A stretch of DNA of 21,924 nt, taken from Saccoglossus kowalevskii. Lineage: Eukaryota; Hemichordata; Enteropneusta; Harrimaniidae. The notes under the pieces were generated by a model that made no database searches, was not told where the DNA came from, and saw only the letters and a list, made by a program, of their open reading frames with translations. How positions within the stretch are numbered: the stretch's first letter is position 1; the number at the start of each line of letters is the position of its first letter. Position numbers and translations under genes: made by a program. Below are positions 21,570 through 21,924 of this stretch, in pieces. The stretch spans positions 907,513 to 929,436 of the forward strand of contig NW_003137821.1 in the NCBI RefSeq assembly GCF_000003605.2, given 5' to 3'.

Positions 21570-21719
21570 AATAGGATTATTGATGTGATTGCAAATAGCC
21601 AGTTTAGTCGATAACAAGACGGGTTTAAAGGCGGACGTCGTACTCAAGTAAGTGCAAGCACCTTGCGTAACGATCTGCTGGCAAACATCTACTTCAAGTC
21701 AGGACATGGTTTTAATTAA
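21570..21719 (+). mobile_element. possible LINE reverse transcriptase fragment
   Basis: One frame reads NRIIDVIANSQFSR, a stop at 21612-21614, then QDGFKGGRRTQ and onward for 24 more codons to a TAA at 21717-21719. The first part resembles the 'RI...I.....Q.GF..GR.T' box of non-LTR reverse transcriptases, but the residues after it do not follow the usual pattern, so the call is weak. The region is more G+C-rich than its neighbours. It is on the plus strand, as are the other LINE pieces. Confidence 0.3.
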
Positions 21720-21924
21720 GATAAATGATTTATTTAAACGTAATACAAATTACGTAATTCAAATTGCAAGGCGTATAGTGTTTACACGTATGTAATACAT
21801 ATATCGACTGTGTTATTAGTTTGAAACTGTCGGTATGTAATTTGCAAAATAGTTGTACCATTATTCATGAGAAAATGGACAATTGAATCACCAACCTAGT
21901 TTTAAGATAGTGATAATTTTTATG

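Noticed and set aside
1-21924. CRISPR arrays, bacterial operons, rRNA genes
   Set aside because: No regularly spaced repeats with unique spacers, no ribosome-binding-site/ORF organisation, and the retroelements show a eukaryotic genome.

Overview
This is AT-rich eukaryotic DNA (roughly two thirds A+T by eye) with no recognisable host gene, tRNA, rRNA, operon or CRISPR array. Every stretch that reads as protein is a decayed piece of a retroelement. The mixture fits an invertebrate animal, most likely a marine one such as a mollusc: non-LTR retrotransposons with a C-terminal zinc-binding region or a 'WNSLP' tail, and a Ty3/gypsy element of the Gmr1 type. That placement is inference. The window is best read as intergenic DNA or a very large intron.

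Layout. 1-1190 has no gene, but 385-640 holds a dense cluster of CGTA/CGTATA motifs. About 1190-1375 resembles an LTR end followed by a primer-binding site. 1376-5750 is anonymous. About 5750-7360 is copy R1 of a diverged long repeat. About 7410-8640 is the 3' part of a LINE on the plus strand. About 9050-10410 is repeat copy R2, which contains a large imperfect hairpin (9781-9947). 10445-10775 and 11134-11217 are two short LINE pieces, also plus strand. About 11700-12545 on the minus strand is a broken Ty3/gypsy pol fossil, with unrecognised coding-like pieces on the same strand up to about 13450.

About 13720-14590 is repeat copy R3 and about 15850-16600 is R4; a possible fifth piece lies near 17180. 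About 18550-19250 is the 3' end of another LINE on the plus strand, with a 77-codon uninterrupted C-terminus. 19405-20130 is a diverged tandem duplication. 20496-20610 is a 5-bp satellite of 23 units. 21570-21719 may be one more reverse transcriptase piece, cut by the window edge.

Nothing here works together as a pathway. The most useful observation is that four blocks (R1-R4) share the same ordered anchor sequences over hundreds of bases, so the middle of the window is an old, decayed multi-copy repeat of unknown identity into which LINEs have inserted. I did not find an intact novel system.
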